A stretch of 58,000 bases of DNA from positions 84,018,342-84,076,341 of the forward strand of contig CM043953.1 in the NCBI GenBank assembly GCA_014529385.2, in the 5' to 3' direction. This stretch comes from Adiantum capillus-veneris (Eukaryota > Streptophyta > Polypodiopsida > Polypodiales > Pteridaceae). The notes below the pieces were generated by a model, which worked only from the letters and a program-made list of their open reading frames with translations, had not been told where the DNA came from and searched no databases. Below are positions 13,801-24,505 of the stretch, one piece after another (the first letter of the stretch is position 1; each line of letters begins with the position of its first letter). A program made the translations under genes and the position numbers.

Positions 13801-14948
13801 ATGGCTGACAATAGTAAAGAGAGTGAAATTAATGTTGATAACTTTGATTTTGCTCATGAGCAAGCTACTAATGATGCTTCAATGCTTGTTAACTATCTTG
13901 TTTCTAGGCTTCAACAAGCCATGGGCAATCCATTTCTCCAAAGCGAAGTGCAACGGCAGCTCCGTGCTCACGGGATTCTCCAAGCTCATCACCATGACGA
14001 GAGAACACCTAGGAAGCCTCCTTGTGAGACTACCAAAAGAGGTCTCTCTCCAATTCGGGAAGAAGAAGAGAATCCATATGAGGGGCTCAAGAATTTACTT
14101 CTTGATGATGCATCTCCTTCCCAAAGGAGAACTCAAGAGCCTCCACCGAAGGAATGAGAAAGAAGCTAGTCTCCCGCCACCTCGGCGGAGATGGCTCCAC
14201 GAAGACGGCGGGCTAAACGCTCTCCATCACCACCAAAGTGCAGAAGACCATCGTATTCTTCTCCTCACCACAATTCAAAGAGGGATGATAAAAAGCAAGA
14301 GAAGAAAAAGGCGAGAAAGAGGACACCCTCTTCTCCATCTTCTTCATCCTCTTCCTCTTATGAAAGTGATGGTGAAGACGACAAAGATCAAGACAAGAAA
14401 AAGGCTCTTCTCCACCTTCTTCAAATTCTTCACCTTCTGAAGAAAGTGATGGTGCAACATTTGAACCATCAAAAAGAAGAGGCCATAGGAAATCCTATGC
14501 CGCATGGAAGAGGTCGTCCAAGCTGAAGAAATTCAAAGAGGGAGGGAAGAGCATCTCTTTCCTTACTTATGATGGCACCTTTGGTGCTACTGACAAAGTC
14601 TTGGCCTTTATCCAGCAATTCGATGCGGCGTTTGGAGACGAGGGCTTCACAGAGTCCTCTAAGCTACGCCATGTAGCTATGCACTTTCAAAAGTCCGCCA
14701 GACAATGGTGGTCTAGCCTACGAGCCAACGGTGAAGCTCCACGAACATGGAAAGCTTTAAGAGCTTCCATTATGAAGCAGTTTTTGGCCACCGATGCCAA
14801 AGACAAAGTACTCACCGAATGGCGAAGCTTAAAGCTCTCTCCCAATGAATCCATCTACAAATATGTAGACAAGTTTTGGGACCTACAACTCAAAGCCACT
14901 GTCTTCAAAAATTTGGATTTTGGAGAGAAAAAGCAACAATTTTGTTAA
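13801..14948 (+). pseudogene. gag: Element A gag, broken by a stop and frameshifts
   Basis: ATG at 13801 opens MADNSKESEINV, and the frame continues to a TGA at 14158-14160 (after EPPPKE). The same frame resumes through an Arg/Ser/Lys-rich stretch (SPSPPKCRRPSYSSPHHN). Near 14400 the reading moves to another frame (SSPSSNSSPSEESDGATFEP). The retrotransposon gag core follows (FIQQFDAAFGDEGF, RQWWSSLRANGE, WRSLKLSPNESIYKYVDKFW). A further shift near 14930 leads into the frame that carries the zinc knuckle and pol. Gag forms the particle in which reverse transcription happens. At least three lesions are needed to explain the breaks, so no full-length Gag is made. Confidence 0.85.
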
Positions 14949-17149
14949 CCGAAGAAATGGCGGAGTATGTCAACTCCCAAAGGCCACGTACCATGTTAGC
15001 GGTAATACACCATACTATGGTGGCCTCTCGAATCAATTTCCAAACGAGGGCTAAAAGAAATAATAAGCCCCCGGAAAACAAGGGTTCCAATGAGCCTAAG
15101 GGGAAGGACAATGTCCAAAAGTCTCCTAAGGGCAACTCCAACAAAGCTAAAGAGAAGGGAGTTTACAAAGGTAAGAATAAACTCTCTCCTGAAGAGCTTG
15201 AGCATTATCGTAAGAATAACCGGTGTTTCAGGTGCGGCGAACAAGGGCATGCGTACCGCGCTTGTCCCCAAAAGAACAACCACCAAGATCCTCCTAGAGC
15301 TTCCTTGGTTGAAATCCAAGAGGAGGAGACTCACCAAACTCACCACAAAGGATCTCCTCTATGCCATGCTTGGGGAAAGGTAAGAGAACATGATGCTTTT
15401 ATTATCTTTGACCCTGGTTCTACTCACAATTTTATATCTATGGAGTTAGCCACCAAGCTAGGCATACAATTCTACGAGATGGGAGATGTCCTACCCGCAG
15501 ACAGTGCCTTCAAGGGGCAAGAATCTTCAGTCACTCCCTTAATTGGGAAATTGAGGCTTCATGTCCAAGGATATGTGGACAAAGAGGACTTCTTTATCTC
15601 TCCTCTCAAGCATGAGGATGTAATCCTAGGGGCACCATGGTTTGACCGCCTGGCTGTCGATGTTAAATTTCCTGAAAGCAGAATCTCCTTTAAGTTCAAG
15701 GAAAAAGACATGTACATAGATGGTAAGGAAATGGGTAACAGTATCCCCATTGTACATACACCAGCTTTCAACAAGTCAATAAAGAGCTCTATTTCCGTGT
15801 ACATGATTTTTGTTAAAGACTCTCAAAATGAACCTAATGCTTTAGCAAAAGAAAATAAAAGCAACCAAAAGGAATTAGAGTTATCCAATTTTCTCAAGGG
15901 GTTTCAAGATGTTTTTATTGACGAAATCCCTTGTGAGCTACCTCCTAAACGAGGTAATGATGACCATGCAATCGAACTTCTTCCAGGAAGTTCACCGCCT
16001 AACAAACCTCCTTATAGAGTTTCTCAAGCTCAACAAGAGGAGATTATGCGGCAAGTGCATGAGTTAGTTGAGAAGGGTATGGTTAGGCCAAGCTCATCTC
16101 CATTTTGCTCATTTGTGCTATTAGTGCAAAAGAAAGACGGCACATATTGTATGTGTGTCGACTATAGAGCACTAAATAGGATCACTATCAAGAATAGGTT
16201 TCCCATTCCACGGGTAGAAGACCTATTTGATAAGCTACAAGGATCAACCTACTTCAGTAGAATTGACCTAAAAAGTGGCTATCATCAAATAAGGATGGTT
16301 GATCAAGACATTGTAAAGACCACATTTCGCACCACATTTGGTCTTTACGAATACATTGTCATGCCTTTTGGCTTGACCAATGCACCAGCCACATTCAACC
16401 GCTTGACGGAGAAGCTGTTCACGCCTCATCGAACCTTCACTGGAGTGTTCTTTGATGATTATATCATCTACTCTAATTCATTGGAGGAACACAAGCAACA
16501 CCTCCAGGTAATATTTCAAGTTTTAAGAGAGAATAAACTTTATGTTAATCGAAAGAAAAGTGAATTTTTCTTGCAAGAGATTCAATATTTAGCTCATATT
16601 ATCTCTCAAGATGGCATCCAAATGGATCCATCCAAGTTAGAGGTAATAAAAGAATGCCCTAAACCAAGGAATCTTCATGAACTAAGAAGCTTTATAGGTA
16701 TGTGTGCATACTATAGACGCTTCATAGAAAAATTCTCACAAATTGCGGAACCATTACATGACCTAACAAAGAAAAGCGTTAGGTATACATGGTCTGCTAA
16801 GGAGAACAATGCTTTCGAAAAGCTTATCTCTCAACCTGTGCTTACATTACCGGACCTCTCAAAACCATTTGAGGTCCAATGTGATGCTTGTGGTGATTGC
16901 CTTGGAGCTGTTTTACTCCAAGAAGGGCATGCCATAGGCTATGAGAGTCGAAGGCTTGACCCTGTTGAGCAAGCTCTAGGCATATATGAAAAGGAACTCC
17001 TTGCAGTTCTACATGCCTTAGACTCATGGAAGCACTATTTATTGGGGACTCCTTTCATTCTACGAACGGATCACCAAAGTCTTAAGTACTTCATGACGCA
17101 GACCAAGCTCTCCGACAAACAAATGAGGTGGGCAAATTTCCTTTCGTAA
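14949..17149 (+). pseudogene. pol: Element A zinc knuckle, protease, reverse transcriptase and RNase H (long open segment of pol)
   Basis: One frame stays open to the stop at 17147-17149. It holds a CCHC knuckle (CFRCGEQGHAYRAC, 15224-15265). The protease has D-P-G-S at 15410 in place of the usual D-S/T-G. The reverse transcriptase runs about 16000-16750 with DYRALN, DLKSGYHQIR and MPFGLTNAPATF, and active-site FFDD at 16448-16459. RNase H begins about 16860 (QCDACGDCLGAVL, YEKELLAVLHAL, LRTDHQSL). The TAA at 17147 most simply comes from a CAA codon, because recognisable RNase H/connection sequence (FHIAPIAGKHNQVADALSRR) continues in the same frame. Reverse transcriptase looks intact. The protease motif change and downstream stops argue against activity. 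Confidence 0.93.
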
Positions 17150-18711
17150 TTTCATTTTCATATTGCTCCCATTGCTGGCAAGCATAATCAAGTAGCTGAT
17201 GCACTCTCAAGACGGCCGAGAGTGAATGCGGTTTCCATAGCAACTCACAATGATCTATCTTGAATGATAGATGAGTATGCTATTGATCCCGATTTTAGAG
17301 ATGTGATTTCAGCCCTTGCATTAGGGAAGAAAGAAGAACCATTTACCTTACAAGATGGTTATCTTCTCTATGGCAGTAGACTATGCGTTACTAACTCACT
17401 ACGTGAGAAAGTAATGTATGAATCTCATGCTCCACCTTATGCGGGGCATAGAGGGATTCAGTCTACCTTAAAGGGAATTGAAACATATTTCTATTGGCCT
17501 ACATGAAAGTGAACATACAAGAGTATGTTTCTAAATGTGTGGTATGCCAAAAGACAAAATTTGATAGAGGGAAGCAACTTGGATTGCTTCAACCCTTGCC
17601 AATCCGTAATTCACCATGGGAGAGCATATCCATGGATTTTATCTTTGGATTGCCTAAGTCTATCCATGGGAATACGGGAATATGGACGATAGTAGACAGG
17701 TTCAGTAAACAAGCTCATTTTATACGTGTCAAGAAGACTATCAAAGCCCATCAAATGGCAACCCTCTTCATTTCACAAATTTTCAAGTACCATGGCTTGC
17801 CAATGTCCATAGTGTCGGATAGAGATCCTAGAATGACTAGTAATTTTTGGAAGGGTCTCTTTGAGAATTTAGGGACAAGGCTAAACTTCTCTTCGGCCTA
17901 TCATCCACAAACGGATGGCCAAAGATAAATAGCTAACCTAACCATTCTCGATCTACTAAAAGCCTATGTAACGGAAGTAGATCAAAGATCCCAATGGGAG
18001 AAGTACTTACCCTTAGTGGAGTATGCTTACAATATCACTGTACATACTTCCACGGGAAAAGCACCTTTCGAGGTAATTGAGGGAAGATCAAAAAGTCCCT
18101 TGCTACTTAAAATACATGGGAAGATCTTCACTGTAGATGAGTATAGCCGAGACCTACAAGAATCTTTCCAAAAGATTAAGGATGCTATCTCTATCTCACA
18201 GCAAAGGCAAAAGGCTGCTACTGACAAGCACAGAAGAGCCCAAGCCTTTAAAGAAAATGATTGGGTCTTGTTAAAGTTTCCCAAGGCTCGATTAAGGCAC
18301 ACGACGGGCAAGAATCCTACGAGCCACCAAAAGTACTATGCTAAACTAGCAAAAAGGTACTATGGTCCCTTTCAGATTTTTAGGCCAATCAATGAGATGG
18401 CCTATCAACTCAAGTTACCCAATCATTGGCTCATACACAATGCTTTCCATGTGAGTCTATTAAAGCCTTACAAAGGAGAGCCACCTCAAGAACCAACTAT
18501 TGAAGACCCGCCGGAGATCGAGGACCAAGAGGAGGTGCTGCAGCCCAAGTCCATTCTCCGACATGAAGACAAGGTGCTAAGAGGCGGTAAGACTATCCGA
18601 CGATATCTTATTAAGTTTAAGAATTATCCTTTGGAAGATGCTAGATGGATGCAAGGCATACAATTAAAGGATAACCTAAACCTTGTCAATGCTTACAATG
18701 CTTCCCAATGA
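17150..18711 (+). pseudogene. pol: Element A integrase and chromodomain-like tail, inactivated
   Basis: After 17149 the polyprotein continues with a TGA near 17261 (before MIDEYAIDPDFR). It then shows the HHCC zinc-binding start (HAPPYAGHRGIQSTL...CVVCQKTKF), with a one-base loss at about 17500 (YWP then YMKVNIQEY). The core has Asp at 17635 (SMDFIFGLP) and Asp at 17818 (VSDRDPRM). The third catalytic residue should be Glu 36 codons on, at 17926-17928, where the codon is TAA: the DD35E glutamate itself is a stop. Reading continues (IANLTILDLLKAYV, 18016 onward) to a C-terminal chromodomain-like segment (ILRHEDKVLRGGKTIRRYL, FKNYPLEDARWM, about 18545-18660) and a natural stop at 18709. Chromodomains steer integration to particular chromatin. 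Confidence 0.92.
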
Positions 18712-19068
18712 GTAAGCAAATGTACAAAATGTTAAAAATGAACAAATTTTGTCTTATAAGACTTTCTTTTTCTTTATTGTGCACAAAAATGAAGTAGTAT
18801 GCATGCTTAGATCAAGTTTGTGGAGACGACGTCTCCCAAACACCAAGTAGAGCTTGTCACTCTACTATGGAAGACTGATAGGACTAATGTGCAGACATTC
18901 TTGCGGCAACCTCAGGCTCTCAAGCGCCAAATGGACTAGTCATCCATTGTGGAATGATGTCGTAGGGTAACATAGGGATCCTCTACCCGCTAAGAAAAGG
19001 ACTCATGAATATGCTTTATCTTCTCTACACCATAGTGGAGGACGACTATGATTTCAAGAGAGAGGTAA
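18712..19068 (+). other. Element A 3' untranslated region with purine-rich tract
   Basis: Non-coding. It ends in a purine-rich run (AAGAGAGAGG, 19056-19065) just before the 3' LTR, the expected place of the plus-strand primer. The tract is weak compared with those of elements B and C. Confidence 0.7.
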
Positions 19069-20663
19069 TGTCATAATAATAAATATCTAATTCTCCTAAA
19101 TGATTTTCTCATATTAAACTGATCATTTAATGTGGGGAAGTGCCAGGGGAGAAAAGGCTAGAATATTGGTTAAGCTAGCAGACCGGCCACAGTAGGGATT
19201 CAAAGGAGGGAAAATAGGGATCGAAAGGGGGGGCCATCTGCAAAAGAGCCATGTGCAACAATGGGCTAAAAAGACCCTAAGGTTCAGCCCATTAACACTT
19301 CCAAAATGCCAAGGTTCCAAAATTCAAAGGTTGTGTCCAAAGGGTTAAAGCTTAGGGGGAAATTGGATGCTTTGTGTGCTCTCCAAAGTCAACACATATC
19401 CCTACATGGGAGGGGGCGAGCCCTTCTTCTAGGGGATGAGAGAGAAAGCCACACACACACACACACACACACAGGCTCCCTTTACACAAAGAGAATGAGG
19501 GACACATGTCAGCTTCCTAGGCCAGATGCCCACAAGGTGTGCCAGTTTCTATTGGATGACCCTTGAAGTGGACCAATGAGAATTAAGCTAGAGTAAATCT
19601 AGTTTAATTAATTTAAAAACATTTAATAAAAGAAACCAATGAGAATTAAGTCTCCTAGAAGACTATTGGGCAGTCTCACAAGGGGTCCAATGAGCATTCA
19701 GGAGCCCAATGGCTTGCCTGATTCCTATTGGCCAGTAGGCAAAGGGGTCCAATGAGAGTTTAGTTTAATTATTTAATTACCTAAAGCTCTCACAAAATGG
19801 GAAAGGGGGACACATGTCAAAAGGCTATCACTTATGCTGCTTAATTGTGATTGGCTTGACTTGGGGAGGGCCAATGAGGCTGGAGCAAGAGCAAATAGCA
19901 AGGGGGCTCGCCCAAGAGAGAGAGGGGGCTGATTTTTGCAAGGCATTATCACACACACACACACACAATCTCATGTGTGAACAAAGAGAAGACTATCTCT
20001 TCCCAAGCTTTAATGGAGAGCTCATCAGCTACTCCAAGCTTGTGAGATAGAAGCCTACATCAACACACTCTTGGCATGTGGATGCAAATCCAACCAAGAG
20101 CCAAGCTAAAATGCATGCTCATCTCCTCTACCAAGCTAATTACTAAGCTAAGCTATGCTAATATGAGTGATTATGTGAGGAGATGTACATCTTTCTCGTA
20201 AGATACTCCTTCTTCCTCTCAATCTACTCTCATACCCTTCTAGCTCTCACCATCTTCGAAGGTGTGTGAGGTCTTGGGTCTGAGAACGGGGATAATTCAA
20301 GTTGTGTTTGCTAAGTGTTAGCTTAGTGCATGAAGCTTTCATCTTCATTGCACTAGCTAGTCTTGAAGGAACACAAAGAATTGTATTGTACAATGTCTCT
20401 CTTGATGGGAGAAACCATAATACAAAGCCTTTTGGAGGGGGGACCGGCTCCATGCAAATCCGGTCCTCAACTGTTGTCATTAGCTTAATTTCTCTCTCTT
20501 TTGAAAGTATTGTCGATGCTATCTAACTAGGTGTTATGCTTTTTGTTGCTCTCTCCACCCAAGCACTCTTGTAATTCTCATTAGGAATCTATTCTAATGA
20601 AATGCCCACTATGTTCATGCTCATTTCCGCTACACACAAGTTATTAGGCCATTAAATGTTACA
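19069..20663 (+). repeat. 3' LTR of element A
   Basis: 1,595 bp, starting TGTCATAATAATAAAT and ending TGTTACA. It is followed by target duplication ACACA at 20664-20668. It carries a longer CA run (about 19449-19472) than the 5' LTR. Confidence 0.95.
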
Positions 20664-21049
20664 ACACATGAGAAAAGTAATGAGAAGCATAAATGTTTTC
20701 CAAATGTTTCAAAGAGAATTACCACTCTGGAGGATGAACCAGAGGCTTTCTTTTAATAACAACCTAATGCATTCTTTTGATATTATTGCCAAAAATCAGC
20801 TTACACCATGATGCCAAATCACAATGCGAAGGCGATGATGGGCTAAAAGCTTCGGAAGGTTAGCATAGAGCTAGAAGGCGGATCAGAATCATCACAGGCA
20901 GCACCTGTTGTGAGGTCGTTCACAACAGCTTGCTTTAAAGTTCTTCTGCTGGTTCTCTTCCGAAAACATTGGGTGTGTTGACAGTCACCTGCATTACAAT
21001 TGCCACCGTTGATTAGCGGCTGCTGTCCCTTGCTCTACCAAACACCCTC
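20664..21049. other. Unassigned spacer
   Basis: I see no coding signal or structured repeat. Joined to 11796 across element A, it would restore the pre-insertion sequence. Confidence 0.4.
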
Positions 21050-21660
21050 AACAATTTGGAAACTTCCTACACCAACAATCACCCAAGCCTCCCGGATGAT
21101 GACCTCCAACCATCTACGAACTGCTCAACCCTGGCTCCACGTTCGTCCACCTGGCATTTGGCATACATATCAATGAAGCGCTGCCAAGCATGACATCCTT
21201 TACCAACAGCGCCGAACCAGGTATCTTCTCGTTGATTCTCTCACGCATGTCAACAGCTTGCATAAAGGCCACTGGCCTTCAAGGTTCAAGCGTAGGTGAA
21301 TGTATTTGGAGAAAAGTCTTCCATTTGCATCCGCTTCCAGAGCTAAACTGTCACAATGAAGTTGGGCATATCCAACAATCATAGCATTCCAAGAGACAAC
21401 ATCCTACACCACATTTGGCATACATATCGATCAAGGCATTGCCAAGCACGGAAATTTTTTACAACAGCCCCTATGAAAGTGAATTTTCAAGCCCATATCG
21501 GCATCTTGCGTAGCGTTCCAAAAGACAACATCCCGCACCACATTTGGCATAGATATCGACCAAGGCATTGCCAAGCACAACAATTTTTTGCAACAGCCTC
21601 TATTAAACGGAATCTTACAATTGTTGTGTCCTCACAATAGCACAAAAACTTCTTGAAGGG
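21050..21660 (-). pseudogene. Decayed PPR gene fragment on the minus strand
   Basis: The reverse strand reads characteristic PPR pieces: GNALVDIYAKCGAG (from about 21570), GNALIDMYAKCGV (about 21430), WNAMIVGYAQL (about 21370), DFSPNTFTYA (about 21300) and FIDMYAKCQVDE (about 21170). Two copies of the helix pair lie about 110 bp apart. Frames are broken repeatedly. It is opposite in strand to the array at 1-11540 and not a close copy of the array unit, so it is a different PPR paralogue or an inverted, older part of the same locus. Confidence 0.7.
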
Positions 21661-22151
21661 TATCCTCCTTGGGGTGTCGTCTCTTGCAGTGGGTTAAGTG
21701 CAAGAGATACCCAACTTCGTTGATGTAAGGAAGTGCATTGGCGATAGACATTCAATCGCGCGATGAGTAAGCATTATCATTTTTTGATTTTTGACATTGA
21801 GAACTCAGTTGATGAACACATTGAAAATTGCACGTTGCCGTGGGAATGACGCGTTCCCTCGTATTATAAAAATTGGGGAGAACTGTGCAAACTCCCCCAT
21901 ACAAGGAGACTTGCATGCTTTCTTTTTTTTTTTAAACATAAAAATGGAACAACAAACAATTAATAACATTCACATCTTGTATGATCATCAACATTGAGCT
22001 TGACAAAACTCTAACACTCCTTGTGGTTTTTGACCAGGTACCCCTCTGAAGCACTACGATCGGTATCCAATTTATGCGGAGGTACACCTGTGAACCACGA
22101 CGATCGGTATCCCAAACACTCTCAGGTAGAAAAATCTAACACACTTTCATG

Positions 22152-22156
<5 letters not shown>

Positions 22157-22191
<35 letters not shown>
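22157..22191. repeat. Microsatellite (TC)n then (AC)n
   Basis: About 14 TC units followed by about four AC units. Confidence 0.9.
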
Positions 22192-23257
22192 GTTTCCAAT
22201 ATTTTATTTTATCTCAATTCAATGCGAATGCAGCTAACGAAGCACTCTAGTTGGGGCTTCGTCTTGTTGAGCAAGCAATGATTAGATTAGGCCACAGTGG
22301 ATGAACAAGCAGAGAGTAGGTCAATTGGGGTGACGCGTATATAGCAAGGGTAATTAGCTGGCATGGAAGACCTGCCACTTTTTGAGTTTGCTACGATCTG
22401 CGAGGTGGTTGATGGATGGCCTCGGCGAGCTCAACACATGTTATTGAGCGACAGCTATGATCTGCGGGCTCTCAATGGCAAGAAAGTTCACAATCGTTGA
22501 GCGGTGGAGCAGGTCTCGGGGAAGGAAGGGAAGGGGTGGCAGAGAGAGAGGAGGTCATGCACGACCATATCAGGATCAGGATTAGACTTTGACCAGTGAT
22601 ATCAAGAATCAGACTTGCGTAATGACCATAAAAGTGATATATCAAAGGCTGGCGCTAGCTCTGACGTACCGTGTTAACAACGTGCAACGTGAAATTAGGC
22701 ACAAATGTCTTGGAATCCCGGAAGTGAGGAGTCAGGCAAATGGACATGGATAGAAACTTTGTGAAGGGAGGCGCCGCCGGAAAGGGCGTGTGCTTTTCGC
22801 AATCTAATCTTGGCGTAGAGTCTAGACTGTAGACAACCAGCTGTGTTTGGCAAGTTCTGCGTCAGTGTCATTGCCAACAAGTCCTGCGTTCCGTGTGTTG
22901 ACTTAATTTGACGTTCCAATTTGCAACGTTCCAGCGGACGGCCCTCGAGTCCGACTCCGTCGTAAATTAAAGTGGAGGGATCAATGGGGGACAAATGATC
23001 GACAGGGCACGCACGATCTAGGCCGTGCAAAGGGGGGCAGTCTTTTATATACATGGCCTTGCATACAACACAACAATACGTGCTAGTTGGGATGTATAGG
23101 GCGTAGGAAGAGGTCGTGATTCCACCGGCACCCTCGATGCAAGGGAACCCTAAAATTTTGCCCAATGAGACTTGATCAACGACTGATTAAACCTCCGCCA
23201 TTGATCCCGTCACTTTGAGCGTGTCATATATGGTCGAGGACGGACGGCAGCATTGCC

Positions 23258-23361
<104 letters not shown>

Positions 23362-24342
23362 CAACTAAAAGTAACCTATAAAAATGTTGGACATCCTATA
23401 CCACTACCTACCCAACAAAAATGTGCCTCTTGACATAGCTATAAACAAAATAATTTCGTGAAATATCTAAAGGTAAGCACGGCTTCACATTTTGGTATCT
23501 TGTATAAAATCTTCCAAATTTTGGAATAAACTGACAGCATACAAACTTTGGCATACTTTGCCACATGCAAGCATACCTTCTTACTCACAATCGGTACGAA
23601 TCTAGCAACATGGACATGCATGGTGCGTACGATAGCTCTCTACTTCTAGATATATGTGGCTATGACCCATATTCAAGAACATCTCCATCCTCAAGCGAGT
23701 GTTTATTTTTGAGTTTTAGGAGAACTTACCACACTTGAACAACAAGTACTCTGTAGGCCATATGAGAAATGTAACATTTAATGCACTAGTAACTTGTGTG
23801 TAGCGGAAATTGATAACATAGTGAGAATTTCATTAAGAACAAGCTCCTAATGAGCATAGATAGAGTACTTTATTTGAGAAAGCAACATAGCAATTTACAC
23901 CTAGCTAATTTGGCATTGACAATACTTGAAAAGAGAGAGAAATAGAACAATTGACAATAGTTGAGGACCAGATTTACATGGAGCCGGTCCCCCCTCCATA
24001 AAGGCTTTGTATTATAGCTTCTCCCATCAAAGGAGACTTTTGTACAATACAGTTCTGTGTTCCTTGACAAAATGCGTTGGTGCAATGAAGATGAAAGCTT
24101 CATGCGCCAAATTATGCTTGAAAAACACACCTAGTGTCCCTAGCCTGAGTTCCAAGACCTCACACACCTTCAAAAATGGTGAGAGCTAGTAGTGAATGAG
24201 AATAGATTGAGAGGAAGAAGAGGGTACCTTACGAGAAAGAAGTATTCTCCTCACATAATCACTCTAATAGCATAGCTTAGCTTAGTAATTAGCATGATAG
24301 AGGAGATGAGCATGCCATTGAAGCTTGACGCTTGGTTGGATT

Positions 24343-24486
24343 TGTAAAGTCCTTGGTGAGACTGCCTAGAATGAGCCTTCCAACCTCCCTTTAAATAGCC
24401 CCCTGGGCCTGATTCCCTATCCACACTCTCGCAATCGGCCCCTTGGGCCTGGTCCTTGACCATCGGGCTACGCCCTTGACATGACA
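24343..24486 (-). repeat. 3' LTR of element B
   Basis: 144 bp, TGTAAAG...ATGACA as written on the plus strand. It is the counterpart of 29589-29729 with about 15-18 differences by eye, so B is not a very recent insertion. Confidence 0.9.
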
Positions 24487-24505
24487 TTACTCCCCCCTTG
24501 GAGAA
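24487..24505 (-). other. Polypurine tract and pol C-terminal remnant of element B
   Basis: On the minus strand the sequence directly before the 3' LTR is AAGGGGGGAGTAA, a strong plus-strand primer site. It overlaps the reading ...SPRGE-stop. Confidence 0.85.

Larger units (their letters stand above)
11797..20663 (+). mobile_element. Element A: complete but degenerate Ty3/gypsy LTR retrotransposon
   Basis: The element is 8,867 bp and runs from TGTCATAATAAT to GTTACA, flanked by the direct target duplication ACACA (11792-11796 and 20664-20668). Order: 5' LTR, primer-binding site for initiator-Met tRNA, gag, zinc knuckle, protease, reverse transcriptase, RNase H, integrase, chromodomain-like tail, purine-rich tract, 3' LTR. 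Integrase after RNase H is the Ty3/gypsy order, and the C-terminal chromodomain-like segment points to the chromovirus branch. The LTRs differ at roughly 30 sites plus short-repeat length changes (about 98% identity by eye), so insertion is not very old. Coding is nevertheless broken by several stops and frameshifts, so it cannot move without help. Confidence 0.95.

Noticed and set aside
22695-23165. 156-codon minus-strand frame.
   Set aside because: No recognisable domain or neighbour context and no copy elsewhere in the window. A frame of this length is expected by chance in a 58-kb window.
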